From Ancylobacter sp. IITR112 (GTDB lineage: Bacteria; Pseudomonadota; Alphaproteobacteria; Rhizobiales; Xanthobacteraceae): DNA of 64,000 nt. Position 1 is the first letter of the stretch; each line of letters opens with the position of its first letter. The stretch lies in the NCBI RefSeq assembly GCF_041415945.1, contig NZ_JBGCUS010000001.1, forward strand, positions 4,000,501 through 4,064,500, read 5' to 3'. The translations under genes were made by a program, and so were the position numbers. Below, one piece after another: positions 18,626-28,300 of this stretch. The notes below the pieces were generated by a model that was not told the DNA's origin, ran no database searches, and saw only the letters and a list, made by a program, of their open reading frames with translations.

Positions 18626-19024
18626 TCAGCGCCGCTCCGCCCCGCGCAGGGCGTCGACGCTCCACGGGCCGGGGCCGGCGAAGGTGAGATAGAAGAACAC
18701 GAAGCAGTACAGCGCCGCCAGCTCGCCGCCATTGAGGATGGGATAGAAGTCCTTCGGCGCGTGGACGAGGAAATAGGCCACCGCCGTCATGCCCGAGAGG
18801 ATGAAGGCGACCGGGCGCGAGAACAGCCCGATCAGCAGCAGCGCGCCGCCGACCAGCTCGATGATGCCGGCAAGGCCCGGCATGGAAGTGAGGCTGATGC
18901 CGCTCATCTGCGTCGCGGGAAAGCCGAGCACCTTGGTGGTGCCGTGCTGGAGCAGCAGCAGTGCCGCCATGATGCGCAGCAGGCTCAGAATGTGGGGAGC
19001 CAGTCGAGTCAACGTGCCATTCAT
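18626..19024 (-). CDS. DoxX family membrane protein
   Basis: The 132-residue protein has four predicted membrane helices: SLLRIMAALLLLQHGTTKVL (residues 12-31), AGIIELVGGALLLIGLFSRPV, AFILSGMTAVAYFLVHAP and ALYCFVFFYLTFAGPGPWS. The QHGTTK and GPGPWSVD motifs are typical of DoxX. Family members are linked to quinone or thiosulfate redox chemistry and oxidative stress, but the role of this copy is not clear. ATG 19024 is taken from homology. Confidence 0.82.
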   Translation of the reverse strand: MNGTLTRLAPHILSLLRIMAALLLLQHGTTKVLGFPATQMSGISLTSMPGLAGIIELVGGALLLIGLFSRPVAFILSGMTAVAYFLVHAPKDFYPILNGGELAALYCFVFFYLTFAGPGPWSVDALRGAERR

Positions 19025-19249
19025 GAAGATCGCCCTCAAGGCTTGGGGTGTGCCGGCGCGTGGAGCCTGCCCCAACCGCCCGCGCGCGGCAATCCGCCGG
19101 CGTCATCACCTTTGGCGCAGGGCACAAATTTCATGACGCATCTGCGAATGATGGATTGAAGGGAAGACCTCAAGACGCTAGACCACTTGTGGGAAAAGGC
19201 GCGGGACCCCTTGGCGTGTCCTGGCTCAACCCTTTGGCGTTGCGTGCAT

Positions 19250-19265
19250 TTCAGCCATGGCTGAA
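19250..19265. promoter_or_regulatory. 16-base palindrome upstream of ppdK
   Basis: TTCAGCCATGGCTGAA is a perfect palindrome 54 bases before the ppdK start, in an otherwise featureless 294-base gap. It could be an operator for a dimeric regulator. There is no known consensus that I can match, and the short length leaves room for chance. Confidence 0.3.
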
Positions 19266-19318
19266 TTTCCATCACGGCGGCGGGGACCCATTCGGCCCCA
19301 CCCAACGGGGCATCTGAA

Positions 19319-21997
19319 ATGACGAAATGGGTCTACACCTTCGGCGACGGCACGGCAGAGGGTGCGGCGGAGATGCGCAACCTGCTTGGCGGCAAGGGCG
19401 CGAACCTCGCGGAAATGTCGAATCTCGGCCTGCCGGTGCCTCCCGGCTTCACCATCTCGACCGAGGTGTGCACCTATTATTACGCCAATGGGAACGTCTA
19501 TCCCGACAGCCTGAAGGGCGATGTCGACGCCGCGCTGGCCCATGTCGGGCAGCTCGCCGGCCGAACCTTCGGCGACCCCGCCAACCCGCTGCTCGTCTCC
19601 GTGCGCTCGGGCGCCCGCGCCTCCATGCCGGGCATGATGGACACGGTGCTCAATCTCGGGCTGAACGACGTCACCGTGGAGGCGCTGGCCGCCTCCTCCG
19701 GCGACGCCCGCTTCGCCTATGACAGCTATCGCCGCTTCATCCAGATGTACTCGAATGTGGTGCTGGACTTCCCGCATCACCATTTCGAGGAGGTGCTGGA
19801 CGGCTTCAAGGGCGACCACGGCTATAATCTCGACACCGATCTGTCGGCGCAGGACTGGAAGGAAATCGTCGCCCGCTACAAGGCGCTGGTGGCGCATGAG
19901 CTGGGCAAGCCCTTCCCGCAGGACCCGCACGACCAGCTCTGGGGCGCCATCGGCGCCGTGTTCGGCTCGTGGATGAACCAGCGCGCCATCGTCTATCGCC
20001 GCCTGCACCAGATCCCGGAAAGCTGGGGCACGGCGGTGAATGTGCAGGCCATGGTGTTCGGCAATATGGGCGAGACCTCCGCCACCGGCGTCGCCTTCAC
20101 CCGCAACCCCTCCACCGGCGAGAACGCGCTCTATGGCGAGTTCCTGATCAACGCCCAGGGCGAGGATGTGGTGGCCGGCATCCGCACGCCGCAGAACATC
20201 ACCGAGGCCGCGCGCATTGGCGCCGGTTCCGACAAGCCCTCGATGGAGAAGGCGCTGCCGGAGGTCTACACCGAGTTCGTCCGCATCGCCGGCGTGCTCG
20301 AAGGCCACTATCGCGACATGCAGGACCTCGAATTCACCGTCGAGCGCGGCAAGCTGTGGATGCTGCAGACCCGCTCCGGCAAGCGCACCGCCAAGGCCTC
20401 GCTGCGCATCGCCGTGGAGCTCGCCCATGACGGCGTCATCACCCGCGAGGAGGCGATCGGCCGCGTCGACCCCGCCGCGCTCGACCAATTGCTGCACCCG
20501 ATGCTCGACCCCAAGGCCGACAAGAAGGTGATCGGCGCCGGCCTGCCGGCTTCGCCGGGCGCCGCCTCGGGCGAGATCGTGTTCTCCGCCGACGAGGCGG
20601 AACTGCTCAAGACGCAGGGCCGCAAGGTCATTCTGGTGCGCATCGAGACCTCGCCGGAAGACATTCACGGCATGCACGCGGCGCAGGGAATCCTCACCAC
20701 GCGCGGCGGCATGACCTCGCACGCCGCCGTGGTGGCGCGCGGCATGGGCAAGCCCTGTGTCTGCGGCGCCGGCACCATCCGCGTCGACTATGCCGCCGGC
20801 ACGCTCACCTCAGGCGGGGTGACACTGAAGAAGGGCGACATCCTCACCATTGACGGCGGCACCGGCCAGGTGATCGCCGGCGCGGTGCCCACGCTGCAGC
20901 CGGAACTGTCGGGCGAATTCGCCACGCTCATGGGCTGGGCCGACGGCGTGCGCCGGCTGAAGGTGCGCGCCAATGCCGAGACCCCGCTGGACGCGCGCAC
21001 CGCGAAGAATTTCGGCGCCGAGGGCATCGGCCTCTCGCGCACCGAGCACATGTTCTTCGAGGGTGACCGCATCCGCTCCGTGCGCGAGATGATCCTCGCC
21101 GACGACGAGAAGGGCCGCCGCGCCGCGCTCGCCAAGCTGCTCGCCGCTCAGCGCTCGGACTTCCAGGAGCTGTTCGAGATCATGGACGGGCTGCCGGTCA
21201 CCATCCGCCTGCTCGACCCGCCGCTGCACGAATTCCTGCCGCACACAGAGGCGGACATTGCCGAGGTGGCGCAGGGCCTCGGGGTCAGCGCGGCCAAGCT
21301 CGCCGCCCGCAAGCGGGAGTTCGACGAGTTCAACCCGATGCTCGGCTTCCGCGGCTGCCGTCTCGCTATCGCCTTCCCGGAAATCGCGGAGATGCAGGCG
21401 CGCGCCATCTTCGAGGCGGCGGTGGCGGCGCAGAAGACCACCGGCAAGCCGGTGGTGCCGGAGATCATGGTACCGCTGATCACCGGCAAGCGGGAATTCG
21501 ACCTCGTCAAGCACGACATCGACACGGTGGCGAAGAAGGTGGAGGCCGAGACCGGGGTGGCGCTGGAGTATCAGGTCGGCACCATGATCGAGCTGCCGCG
21601 CGCCGCGCTGAAGGCGGGCGAGATCGCGGAAACCGCCGAGTTCTTCTCCTACGGCACCAACGACCTCACCCAGACCACCTACGGCATTTCCCGCGACGAT
21701 GCCGGCACCTTCCTCGGCACCTATATCGCCAAGGGCATTTTCGAGGTGGACCCCTTCGTGTCGATTGACACGGATGGTGTGGGCGAACTGGTGAAGATCG
21801 CCACCGAGCGCGGCCGCGCCGTGCGCCCGAAGCTCAAGCTCGGCATTTGCGGCGAGCATGGCGGCGATCCCGCCTCGGTCGCCTTCTGCGAGGAAGTCGG
21901 GCTCGACTATGTGTCCTGCTCGCCCTTCCGCGTGCCGATCGCCCGCCTCGCCGCCGCCCAGGCCGCGCTGAAGACCAAGGCCGCCAGCCAGGCGTGA
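19319..21997 (+). CDS. ppdK: Pyruvate, phosphate dikinase
   Basis: PPDK interconverts pyruvate + ATP + Pi and phosphoenolpyruvate + AMP + PPi in the cytoplasm. The 892-residue protein has all three domains. The N-terminal nucleotide domain has LLGGKGANLAEMSNLGLPVP near residue 22 and SVRSGARASMPGMMDT near 100. The swivelling domain carries the phospho-histidine motif GGMTSHAAVVARGMGKPC near 465. The C-terminal PEP/pyruvate barrel has FRGCR, MVPLITGKREF, and the catalytic cysteine region around GLDYVSCSPFRVPIARL near 865. It is monocistronic; a palindromic repeat follows. Confidence 0.97.
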   Translation: MTKWVYTFGDGTAEGAAEMRNLLGGKGANLAEMSNLGLPVPPGFTISTEVCTYYYANGNVYPDSLKGDVDAALAHVGQLAGRTFGDPANPLLVSVRSGARASMPGMMDTVLNLGLNDVTVEALAASSGDARFAYDSYRRFIQMYSNVVLDFPHHHFEEVLDGFKGDHGYNLDTDLSAQDWKEIVARYKALVAHELGKPFPQDPHDQLWGAIGAVFGSWMNQRAIVYRRLHQIPESWGTAVNVQAMVFGNMGETSATGVAFTRNPSTGENALYGEFLINAQGEDVVAGIRTPQNITEAARIGAGSDKPSMEKALPEVYTEFVRIAGVLEGHYRDMQDLEFTVERGKLWMLQTRSGKRTAKASLRIAVELAHDGVITREEAIGRVDPAALDQLLHPMLDPKADKKVIGAGLPASPGAASGEIVFSADEAELLKTQGRKVILVRIETSPEDIHGMHAAQGILTTRGGMTSHAAVVARGMGKPCVCGAGTIRVDYAAGTLTSGGVTLKKGDILTIDGGTGQVIAGAVPTLQPELSGEFATLMGWADGVRRLKVRANAETPLDARTAKNFGAEGIGLSRTEHMFFEGDRIRSVREMILADDEKGRRAALAKLLAAQRSDFQELFEIMDGLPVTIRLLDPPLHEFLPHTEADIAEVAQGLGVSAAKLAARKREFDEFNPMLGFRGCRLAIAFPEIAEMQARAIFEAAVAAQKTTGKPVVPEIMVPLITGKREFDLVKHDIDTVAKKVEAETGVALEYQVGTMIELPRAALKAGEIAETAEFFSYGTNDLTQTTYGISRDDAGTFLGTYIAKGIFEVDPFVSIDTDGVGELVKIATERGRAVRPKLKLGICGEHGGDPASVAFCEEVGLDYVSCSPFRVPIARLAAAQAALKTKAASQA

Positions 21998-22027
21998 GTG
22001 GGGCGAGCCTGCACAAGACAAACTTAT

Positions 22028-22110
22028 GCCCGGGCTTGGCCCGGGCATTCACGCAATCATCGAGCGGCGATGAAAAATCGTGGATCCCCGGGTCGAGCCC
22101 GGGGATAACG
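22028..22110. repeat. CCCGGGC-type intergenic repeat, copy 1
   Basis: Two hairpins between the convergent ppdK and mutS genes. The first pairs two copies of GCCCGGGC (22028-22035 with 22039-22046). The second pairs ATCCCCGGG (22084-22092) with CCCGGGGAT (22098-22106). A similar two-hairpin unit lies at 28140-28230. Between converging genes it could terminate both transcripts. Confidence 0.65.
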
Positions 22111-22139
22111 CGGGTCGGCGAGGGGGGCGCTGTTCCCCC

Positions 22140-24908
22140 TCACCCGCCCTTCGCTGCCGCCTTCAGCCGGTACAGCGCTTCCAGCGCCTCGCGCGGGGTC
22201 ATTTCGTCGGGGTCGAGCGTAGCGAGCGCGTCCTTCACCGCCGCCGCCACCGGGTCGGTTTTCGGCGTCGGGGCGGCGAGAGGCGGGGCGCGGTTGAGCG
22301 CGGCGAAGAGCGGGAGATCGTCGAGAATGCGCTGCGCCGGCGCGGCGCGGTCGGCGGACTCAAGCTCGGTCAGCACGGCGCGGGCGCGCTCCACCACCGC
22401 ATGCGGCAGGCCGGCGAGCTTGGCGACCTGAATGCCGTAGGAGCGGTCCGCCGCGCCCGGCACCACCTCATGCAGGAAGATCACCTCGCCTTCCCATTCC
22501 TTCACCTTCACCGTCGCGTTGACGAGGCGGGAAAGCCGCTGGGACAGGGCGGTCAGCTCGTGGAAATGGGTGGCGAACAGGCCACGGCAGCGATTGGCCT
22601 CGTGCAGGTGCTCCAGACTCGCCCAGGCGATGGAGAGGCCGTCAAAGGTCGCGGTGCCGCGCCCGATCTCATCGAGGATCACCAGCGAGCGTTCGGTGGC
22701 CTGGTTGAGGATGGCGGCGGTTTCCACCATCTCGACCATGAAGGTGGAGCGCCCGCGCGCGAGATCGTCCGCCGCGCCGACGCGGGAGAACAGCCGGTCG
22801 ACCACGCCGATGCGCGCCAGCCGCGCCGGCACGTAGGCGCCGGCCTGGGCGAGGATGGCGATGAGCGCGTTCTGGCGCAGGAAGGTCGACTTACCCGCCA
22901 TGTTCGGGCCGGTGACCAGCCAGATCCGCCCGGCGCGGGCGCCTTCGGGCGGGGAAAGCTCGCACTCATTGGCGACGAACGGCCCGCCATCGCGGCGCAG
23001 CGCCTGCTCCACCACCGGGTGGCGCCCGCCTTCGATGCGGAAATCGAGCCCCTCATGCACCTCCGGGCGCACATGGTTCTCATCCACCGCCAGCTTGGCG
23101 AGGCCGGCGGTGACGTCGATCACCGCCAGCGCCTCGGCGCAGGCGCGGATCGCCTCGGTCTCGGCGGTCACGGCGGCGACCAGTTCGTCGAACAGCCCCT
23201 GCTCCAGCGCCAGCGCCCGCTCGCCGGCGCTGGATATCTTCGCCTCCAGCTCGGCGAGTTCGGTGGAGGTGAAGCGCATCGCCCCCGCCATGGTCTGGCG
23301 GTGCATGAACACGGCGTCGAAGGGCGGCTCGCGCAGCCGGTCGGCGTTCTGCTGGCTCACCTCGACGAAATAGCCGAGCACCGCATTGTGCCGGATCTTG
23401 AGCGCGCGGACCCCGGTTTCCTCGACATAGCGCCGCTCCAGCGCCGCCACCACGCGCCGGCTTTCGTCGCGCAGGGCGCGGGTGGCGTCGAGCTCGGGGT
23501 GATAGCCCGGGCGGATGAAGCCGCCGTCGCGGCGGTTGAGCGGGAGTTCGTCGTCGAGCGCGGCGGTAAGTCTGGCCGCCAGCGCCGGATCGACCCCACT
23601 GAGCGCCCGGGCGGCGGCCTGCAATTCGGCCGGGGCCGGGGCGTCGGCGATCAGCCCGGCGATGGCGGCGCCCTCATTCAGTCCGCGCCCGATGGCGGCG
23701 AGGTCGCGCGGCCCGGCGCGGCCCAGCGCGACGCGGGACAGCGCGCGGGCGAGGTCCGGCACGCCGGCGAGCCGGTCGCGCAATTGCGCGCGCAGGCTGG
23801 TTTCCTCGACCAGGCATTCCACCGCGTCGAGCCGCTCGGCGATGCGCTTCGGGTCTGTCAGCGGCTCGGCGAGGCGGCGGGCGAGCAGGCGCGCCCCGGC
23901 CGAGGTGACGGTGCGGTCCACGGCGGCGCATAGGCTCCCGGTACGCTCGCCGGTGGTGGTGCGCAGGATTTCGAGATTGGCCCGCGTCGCCGGGTCGATG
24001 ATCATCGCCTCGCTGGAGGCCTCGCGCTGCGGCCGGCCGAGCGGCGGGCGGGCCCCGAGCTGGGTGCGCTCGATATAGGCGACGATGGCGGCGGCGGCGG
24101 CGAGTTCGGCGCGGGAGAAGCTGCCGAAGGAATCCAGCGTCGCCACCTGGAAGAAGCCGGCGATGCGCCGCCCGGCCGTAGTGCCATCGAAGCTCTCCTT
24201 CGGCAGCGGCGTCACGGCGGGCAGGGTGCGCCAGAGCGGGCGCAGCTCGGCATCGTCATAGACGGCGTCGGCGACCAGAAGCTCGGCCGGCTCGATGCGG
24301 GCGAGGTCGGCGGCCAGTCGTGCGCTGTCGGTTTCCGCGACGCGGAAGGAGCCGGTGGAGATATCGGCGAAGGCGAGGGCATAGACATAGCCATCGCCTT
24401 CCTCGCCGCTGCCCTTCACCCGGGCGAGGCTGGCCAGCACGTTCTCGCGCCGGGCATCGAGCAGCGCGTCCTCGGTCAGCGTGCCGGGGGTGACGAGGCG
24501 GATCACGTCGCGCTTCACGACACTCTTCGGGCCGCGCTTCTTCGCCTCGGCGGGCGGCTCCATCTGCTCGCACACGGCGACGCGGTGGCCGGCGGCGATG
24601 AGCTTGTGGAGATATTCCTCAGCCCGGTCCACCGGCACCCCGCACATCGGGATGTCCTCGCCCTGGTGCTTGCCGCGCTTGGTGAGCACAATGCCGAGCG
24701 CGCGCGCGGCGATCTCGGCGTCTTCGAGAAACAGCTCGTAGAAATCGCCCATCCGGTAGAACAGCAGGCTGCCGGGATTGGCAGCCTTGATCTCGATGTA
24801 CTGCGCCATCATCGGCGTCACGCGCTCGGTGTCGGCGGCCGCCTTGGACGTGACGCGCTCGCTATCCGCGAGCGCTTGGGGCGCGGTGCTGTTCTCGGGC
24901 TGATCCAT
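22140..24908 (-). CDS. mutS: DNA mismatch repair protein MutS
   Basis: MutS recognises mispaired bases and starts methyl-independent repair with MutL. The 922-residue protein starts with a poorly conserved leader of about 30 residues, then [20 protein letters not shown] and DFYELF, which contains the mismatch-wedging Phe-x-Glu. The connector, lever and clamp domains follow. The ATPase has Walker [15 protein letters not shown] near 660, the Walker B region [16 protein letters not shown], and [13 protein letters not shown]. The leader makes the start uncertain; residue 33 or 34 is an alternative. It lies 59 bases downstream of mmcB on the same strand. Confidence 0.96.
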   Translation of the reverse strand: MDQPENSTAPQALADSERVTSKAAADTERVTPMMAQYIEIKAANPGSLLFYRMGDFYELFLEDAEIAARALGIVLTKRGKHQGEDIPMCGVPVDRAEEYLHKLIAAGHRVAVCEQMEPPAEAKKRGPKSVVKRDVIRLVTPGTLTEDALLDARRENVLASLARVKGSGEEGDGYVYALAFADISTGSFRVAETDSARLAADLARIEPAELLVADAVYDDAELRPLWRTLPAVTPLPKESFDGTTAGRRIAGFFQVATLDSFGSFSRAELAAAAAIVAYIERTQLGARPPLGRPQREASSEAMIIDPATRANLEILRTTTGERTGSLCAAVDRTVTSAGARLLARRLAEPLTDPKRIAERLDAVECLVEETSLRAQLRDRLAGVPDLARALSRVALGRAGPRDLAAIGRGLNEGAAIAGLIADAPAPAELQAAARALSGVDPALAARLTAALDDELPLNRRDGGFIRPGYHPELDATRALRDESRRVVAALERRYVEETGVRALKIRHNAVLGYFVEVSQQNADRLREPPFDAVFMHRQTMAGAMRFTSTELAELEAKISSAGERALALEQGLFDELVAAVTAETEAIRACAEALAVIDVTAGLAKLAVDENHVRPEVHEGLDFRIEGGRHPVVEQALRRDGGPFVANECELSPPEGARAGRIWLVTGPNMAGKSTFLRQNALIAILAQAGAYVPARLARIGVVDRLFSRVGAADDLARGRSTFMVEMVETAAILNQATERSLVILDEIGRGTATFDGLSIAWASLEHLHEANRCRGLFATHFHELTALSQRLSRLVNATVKVKEWEGEVIFLHEVVPGAADRSYGIQVAKLAGLPHAVVERARAVLTELESADRAAPAQRILDDLPLFAALNRAPPLAAPTPKTDPVAAAVKDALATLDPDEMTPREALEALYRLKAAAKGG

Positions 24909-24967
24909 GGCGGGGACGCTGGCAGAGGGGAGGGGCGCCTTTCAAGCGCCGGGTGCGGTTATCCCCT

Positions 24968-25456
24968 CTAAAGCACCACGCCGCGCAGCGCTTCCGGGTC
25001 CATCAGCCCCATCAGCCGTCCGGCGGCGGCGCGGGCGAAGCGCAGGGTCAGCGCCTTGCGCGTCGCCCCGGCCAGCGCATGCAGCGGCGCCTCGCGCACC
25101 AGCCCGGCGCCGAAGGCGTCCGCCACCAGGATGCCGGTGTCCTCGGGCAGGATCTCCAGCGGGAAATCCGGGCCGACGGCGAAGAACAACCGGTCGCAAT
25201 GGGCGCGGTACTCCGTCCATTTGCGGTCGGTGCGGAAATCGGTGACCGAGGATTTGATCTCCACCATCCACACCTCGCCGCGCAGGTCGAGCGCGGCGAT
25301 GTCCGCCCGCCGGCCGGAGGCGAGGCTGAATTCCGGCACGCCCACCAGCCCGCGCGCGGCGAGATAGCGCAGCGCCCCGCGCTGTATGCCGCGCGCGGTT
25401 TCGGACTGGCGCCCATCCGGCGGCAGGACGAGGTCGGGAAAGCCGATGTCGCTCAT
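24968..25456 (-). CDS. mmcB: MmcB family DNA repair protein
   Basis: The 162-residue protein matches the MmcB family, an endonuclease-fold protein first linked to SOS-regulated DNA repair in Caulobacter. Markers are ETARGIQRGALRYLAARG near residue 19, RRADIAALDLRGEVWMVEIK near 49 (acidic-x-Lys nuclease-like motif VEIKSS), and the YRAHCDRLFFAV segment. I see no LexA-box pattern nearby. It lies 9 bases after the MATE gene and 59 before mutS, all on the minus strand. Confidence 0.8.
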   Translation of the reverse strand: MSDIGFPDLVLPPDGRQSETARGIQRGALRYLAARGLVGVPEFSLASGRRADIAALDLRGEVWMVEIKSSVTDFRTDRKWTEYRAHCDRLFFAVGPDFPLEILPEDTGILVADAFGAGLVREAPLHALAGATRKALTLRFARAAAGRLMGLMDPEALRGVVL

Positions 25457-25465
25457 TCCCGTACT

Positions 25466-26938
25466 CTATCCGTTCTCCTCCTCGCGAGGAAAGACCCCGG
25501 CGGCGGTCTCGATGGCCGGGGCGTCCTCGCCGCGCGAGAAGGCGGGCAGTTCCGGCCCGGCGAGCGCGGTGGCCGGCGCGGGCGGCAGGCTGCCGGCGCT
25601 GAGCCGGCGCACCACGGCGAAGGCGCAGATCAGCGCCGCGACGCCGAAGAAGACCGAGCCCAGCGCCTGCCCGGCGATCACCCCCTCGACGCCATACCAG
25701 CGGCTGCCGAGCCAGACGAAGGGAATGGTGCCGAGCGTCGCCCGCCCCCAGTTGAACAGGGTGGAGAGCAGCGGCGCGCCGAGATTGTTGAAGGCGGCAT
25801 TGGCGACGAACAGCGCGCCGAAGAACACATAGGCGCCGGCGGCATAGAGGCAGAAGAATTCCACCAGCGCCACGCCTTCCGCCGAGAGGCCGAACAGCCC
25901 GGCGAGCGGCTGGCGCACCAGTGCGAGAACCAGCCAGACCCCGAGTACATAGGCGACGATGAGCTTCAGGCTGTCACGCACCGTCTGCCGCACCCGGTCA
26001 TAGCGCCGGGCGCCGACATTCTGGCCGATCACCGGGCCGATGGCGCCGGTGAGGGCGAAGAGCGGGCCGAAGGCGACCGGGATCAGCCGGCCGATCACCG
26101 CCCAGGCCGCCACCGCCGCATCGCCATGCGGGGCGAGGGCGAAGGTGATGTAGGCATTGCCCACCGGCGTCGCGACATTGGTGAGGATGGCCGGCACGGC
26201 GATGGCCGAGAGCGGCCCGATATCGGCAAGGAAATCCGCGACGCGCGGGCGCGCGGCGAGCTTGTGCACCCGTATCACCGCGTTCAACCCATAGGCGACC
26301 ATCACCCCGCGCGCCAGCACGGTGGCGATGGCGGCGCCTTCGACGCCGAGGCCGAGGGCGAGGATGAGCAGCGGGTCGAGCACGGCGGTGGTCAACCCGC
26401 CCGACAGCGTCACCCACATGGAACGGCGCGCATCGCCTATTCCGCGCAGCGTGCCGGACGCCGCCATGCCGAGGCCGAGCAGCGGCGTGGAGGGCAGCAC
26501 GATCAGCAGGAAGTCGCGCGCCAGCTCCAGCGTGCGCCCGCTGGCCCCGAGCAGCGCCAGCAGGGGCGAGAGAAAGGGCAGCATCGCCAGCGTCATCGCC
26601 CCGGTGGCGAGCGCCATATAGATGAGCGAGGAGGTGGAGAGCCGCCGCCCGTCCTCGATCCGCCCGCTGCCGATGGCCCGCGAGACCAGTGCCGAGCCAG
26701 CGATCATCACGCCGATGCCGATGGAGGTGGTGAAGAACATCACCGTGCCGGCATAGCCGATGGCCGCCGCCAGCTCCTCCTCGCCGAGCAGCGAGATGTA
26801 AAACAGGTTGAGAAGATCGACGACGAACACCGCCACCAGCCCGACCGAGCCGGCGGCGGTCATGGTGGCGACATGGCGCAGCGTCGAGCCTTCGATGAAG
26901 CGGGCATTGAGCGGCTTGCGGGGGGCGGTCCTGTCCAT
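25466..26938 (-). CDS. MATE family efflux transporter
   Basis: The 490-residue protein has 12 predicted membrane spans in two MatE domains. Near residue 45 come LLNLFYISLLGEEELAAAIG and the Ser/Ala-rich IGVMIAGSALVSRAIGSGR motif; the second half has GAIGPVIGQNVGARRYDRVR near 300. Such proteins export drugs or cationic metabolites using Na+ or H+; the substrate is unknown. The C-terminal 40 residues are a charged, probably cytoplasmic tail. The start is set at MDRTAPRKPLN because upstream sequence lacks homology. Confidence 0.87.
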   Translation of the reverse strand: MDRTAPRKPLNARFIEGSTLRHVATMTAAGSVGLVAVFVVDLLNLFYISLLGEEELAAAIGYAGTVMFFTTSIGIGVMIAGSALVSRAIGSGRIEDGRRLSTSSLIYMALATGAMTLAMLPFLSPLLALLGASGRTLELARDFLLIVLPSTPLLGLGMAASGTLRGIGDARRSMWVTLSGGLTTAVLDPLLILALGLGVEGAAIATVLARGVMVAYGLNAVIRVHKLAARPRVADFLADIGPLSAIAVPAILTNVATPVGNAYITFALAPHGDAAVAAWAVIGRLIPVAFGPLFALTGAIGPVIGQNVGARRYDRVRQTVRDSLKLIVAYVLGVWLVLALVRQPLAGLFGLSAEGVALVEFFCLYAAGAYVFFGALFVANAAFNNLGAPLLSTLFNWGRATLGTIPFVWLGSRWYGVEGVIAGQALGSVFFGVAALICAFAVVRRLSAGSLPPAPATALAGPELPAFSRGEDAPAIETAAGVFPREEENG

Positions 26939-26978
26939 GCCGGGGCATATGGCATGCGCGCGGCGCGCCGGACAGGCC

Positions 26979-27008
26979 CGTGCGCGCAACCCGTTGCTTG
27001 CGCGCACG
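26979..27008. other. Hairpin in the MATE/argB divergent gap
   Basis: An 11-bp perfect stem (CGTGCGCGCAA, 26979-26989, with TTGCGCGCACG, 26998-27008) and an eight-base loop. It lies 40 bases upstream of the MATE start and about 195 before argB. With no U-run and no gene ending here, a termination role is unlikely; it may be an operator or chance GC-rich structure. Confidence 0.3.
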
Positions 27009-27203
27009 CCGATCCGTCGCTGCCCGCCTGCCACCACCCTGCCATATGGCGATGGCATGACGTCGCCGCCCCCGCCGGTGCGACACGCCGCGCGGCGACG
27101 ATTGAGAAGCGTCATCGAAATCGGCTAGAAGGGCTGGCCCCGCCGCGCGCCCGCGCCGATGCGCCGCCCGTCTCTTCCTGCTCCCCGTGCGAACGGACCC
27201 GCC

Positions 27204-28127
27204 ATGACCGTCGACACTGCCGCCGAAACCCCGACTGCCACCGAGACCATCGACGACCACACCAAGGCCCGCGTGCTGGTGCAGGCGCTGCCGCACATGC
27301 AGCGCTATGACGACGCCATCATCGTGGTGAAATATGGCGGCCACGCCATGGGCGACGAGCAGGTGGCGCGGGACTTCGCGCAGGACATCGTGCTGCTCGA
27401 ACAATCCGGCGTGAACCCGGTGGTGGTGCATGGCGGCGGGCCGCAGATCGGCGCCATGCTGGCCAAGCTCGGCATCAAGTCCGAATTCGCCGCCGGGCTG
27501 CGCATCACCGACAAGGCCACCGTCGAGATCGTCGAGATGGTGCTGGCCGGCTCGATCAACAAATCCCTGGTCGGCTTCATCAACGAGGCCGGCGGCAAGG
27601 CGCTGGGCCTGTCCGGCAAGGACGGCAACATGGTCGTCGCCTCCAAGGTGACGCGCTCGGTGCGCGATCCCGATTCGAACATCGAGCAGGTGGTCGATCT
27701 CGGCTTTGTCGGCGAGCCCGAGACGGTCGATACCACCGTGCTCGACCAGATCCTCGGCCGCGAGCTGATCCCGGTGCTGGCGCCGGTCGCCACCGGCCGC
27801 GACGGCGGCACGTTCAACGTCAACGCCGACACCTTCGCCGGCGCCATCGCCGGCGCGCTCGGCGCCAAGCGCCTCTTACTGCTGACGGACGTGCCCGGCG
27901 TGCTCGACGCCGACAAGCAGCTCATCAAGGAACTGACCATCGCCCAGGCGCGGGCGCTGATCGCCGACGGCACCATTTCCGGCGGCATGATTCCCAAGGT
28001 GGAAACCTGCATCTATGCGCTGGAGCAGGGTGTCGAGGGGGTGGTGATCCTCGACGGCAAGGTGCCGCACGCGGTGCTGCTGGAACTCCTGACCGACCAC
28101 GGCGCCGGCACGCTGATCACGCGGTGA
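27204..28127 (+). CDS. argB: Acetylglutamate kinase
   Basis: ArgB phosphorylates N-acetylglutamate, the second step of arginine synthesis, and is usually the arginine-feedback point. The 307-residue amino-acid-kinase fold is clear: [13 protein letters not shown] near residue 40, [14 protein letters not shown] near 75, [11 protein letters not shown], and the C-terminal [20 protein letters not shown] region near 260. A leader of about 20 polar residues precedes the kinase core, a position where arginine-sensitive enzymes carry an extra helix. It is followed by a palindromic repeat. Confidence 0.95.
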   Translation: MTVDTAAETPTATETIDDHTKARVLVQALPHMQRYDDAIIVVKYGGHAMGDEQVARDFAQDIVLLEQSGVNPVVVHGGGPQIGAMLAKLGIKSEFAAGLRITDKATVEIVEMVLAGSINKSLVGFINEAGGKALGLSGKDGNMVVASKVTRSVRDPDSNIEQVVDLGFVGEPETVDTTVLDQILGRELIPVLAPVATGRDGGTFNVNADTFAGAIAGALGAKRLLLLTDVPGVLDADKQLIKELTIAQARALIADGTISGGMIPKVETCIYALEQGVEGVVILDGKVPHAVLLELLTDHGAGTLITR

Positions 28128-28139
28128 CGTCTTCATGGT

Positions 28140-28230
28140 CGTCATCCCCGGGCCTGGCCCGGGGATCCGCGCCTTCGCGGGTGCGTGCGGAGGAAAGGCG
28201 TGGATGGCCGGGCCGAGCCCGGCCATGACG
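28140..28230. repeat. CCCGGGC-type intergenic repeat, copy 2
   Basis: A two-hairpin unit after argB. The first hairpin pairs ATCCCCGGGCC with GGCCCGGGGAT around 28144-28166. The second pairs ATGGCCGGGC with GCCCGGCCAT at 28204-28226. Overall order and spacing match 22028-22110, and the left end also carries GTCATCCCCGG, a link to the GTCATCCCGG family. Confidence 0.65.
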
Positions 28231-28300
28231 GTGCGGCGGGTTCAGGGGGCGCGCAAACTTGCGCCTCGCCCCGCTCCCCGCTCTCCGCTATGGAGGACGC

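Noticed and set aside
22080..27310. Long plus-strand open frames opposite mutS, mmcB and the MATE gene
   Set aside because: Arg/Gly/His-rich composition without motifs, exactly antisense to well-supported genes; typical shadows of high third-position GC.
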